A stretch of DNA of 64,000 nt from Planctomycetia bacterium. GTDB taxonomy: Bacteria; Planctomycetota; Phycisphaerae; UBA1845; UTPLA1. The position numbers were made by a program, and so were the translations under genes. Location of the stretch: NCBI GenBank assembly GCA_015075745.1, contig JABTTW010000001.1, forward strand, positions 310,001 through 374,000, given 5' to 3'. Position 1 is the first letter of the stretch, and every line of letters starts with the position of its first letter. Below are positions 63,703-64,000 of this stretch, piece by piece. A model generated the notes under the pieces. That model was not told where the DNA came from. It ran no database searches and saw only the letters and a list, made by a program, of their open reading frames with translations.

Positions 63703-64000
63703 ATGGCAACACACAACGCGTCTCATCACGACGATCATCACGGCCCAGAGGTTCATCACGGCCATGAAGATCACCAACCGATCGTCTTTCGCATTGCCCG
63801 ACAGGATCGACCGGGAACGGCTCGATATTGGCAGAGCTTTTCGGTGCCACGCGTTCCCGGCATGAACGTGATCTCGGCTCTGCAGATGATCGCTGCCAAT
63901 CCGACGCCCATCGGGGCCAGCAGTGCGACGACACCGGTGGTGTGGGATTGCAACTGCCTGGAAGAGGTCTGCGGCGCGTGCACCATGGTGATCAACGGCA
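63703..64000 (+). CDS. sdhB: Succinate dehydrogenase/fumarate reductase iron-sulfur subunit, partial (N-terminus)
   Basis: The first 99 codons of an SdhB-type subunit of complex II. After a His-rich leader (HNASHHDDHHGPEVHHGHED) the sequence reads IVFRIARQD, YWQSFSVPRVPGMNVISAL, and then the 2Fe-2S site PVVWDCNCLEEVCGACTMV, as in Bacillus-type SdhB. The subunit carries electrons from succinate oxidation to quinone. The gene continues beyond base 64000, and the two distal Fe-S clusters are not visible. Confidence 0.9.
   Translation, partial: MATHNASHHDDHHGPEVHHGHEDHQPIVFRIARQDRPGTARYWQSFSVPRVPGMNVISALQMIAANPTPIGASSATTPVVWDCNCLEEVCGACTMVING

Overview
The window looks like a chromosomal segment of a planctomycete, most likely of the Phycisphaerae type. 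This is inferred from gene content, not from a marker-gene comparison. The pointers are high GC, very large secreted proteins with lamin-tail, LamG, thrombospondin type 3 and dockerin-like modules, Cys-rich GACC repeats, PEP-CTERM proteins, and a cytochrome bc/cytochrome oxidase locus built around a giant multihaem cytochrome. Almost all genes have clear Shine-Dalgarno sequences, and several use GTG or TTG starts.

Region 1 (1-17.2 kb, all minus strand) is one long respiratory locus. In transcription order it encodes a HEAT-repeat membrane protein, a ferredoxin-Rieske fusion, cytochrome b split into a b6-like half and a subunit-IV-like half, a 1483-residue cytochrome with eight CXXCH motifs, a cupredoxin-like exported protein, cytochrome oxidase subunits II, I, III and IV, two small membrane proteins, heme A synthase, heme O synthase, and an ABC ATPase that runs off the left edge. 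It reads as a complex III plus complex IV supercomplex with its heme A pathway. There is no separate cytochrome c1 or small cytochrome c. The start of an SdhB gene (complex II) lies at the extreme right edge.

Region 2 (17.6-26.3 kb) holds a DegT-type aminotransferase and a secreted cadherin-like lipoprotein gene cut by a complete IS1380-type element with a CTAA target duplication. It also holds a PocR-GAF-PP2C phosphatase facing a small radical-SAM-like gene, and a glutamate dehydrogenase.

Region 3 (26.6-40 kb) carries three paralogous PEP-CTERM choice-of-anchor E proteins, a frameshifted secreted-protein gene, ribosome recycling factor, a small lipoprotein, a FlgT-like exported protein and two neighbouring Cys-rich exported proteins (one metallothionein-like with an internal duplication). 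It continues with an S9 peptidase, a three-gene operon (acyltransferase-like, CPBP protease, small membrane protein), a dockerin-bearing secreted protein and tRNA-Leu(CAA).

Region 4 (40-50.7 kb) has a candidate structured RNA, a 1527-residue secreted multidomain nuclease, and a minus-strand surface-polysaccharide operon: deacetylase-like protein, Wzt-type ABC ATPase, GNAT protein, and CapK/PaaK-like adenylating enzyme.

Region 5 (50.8-64 kb) has aspartyl-tRNA synthetase, a GH113-like glycosidase, two lipoproteins, the cmk-plsC pair, an 800-bp stretch with no convincing gene, a 1481-residue secreted LamG/beta-helix protein, tRNA-Pro(CGG) and the partial sdhB. Three of the large secreted proteins end in a dockerin-like pair sharing a GLD(V/I)QG motif, which suggests a common, undescribed assembly or anchoring function.
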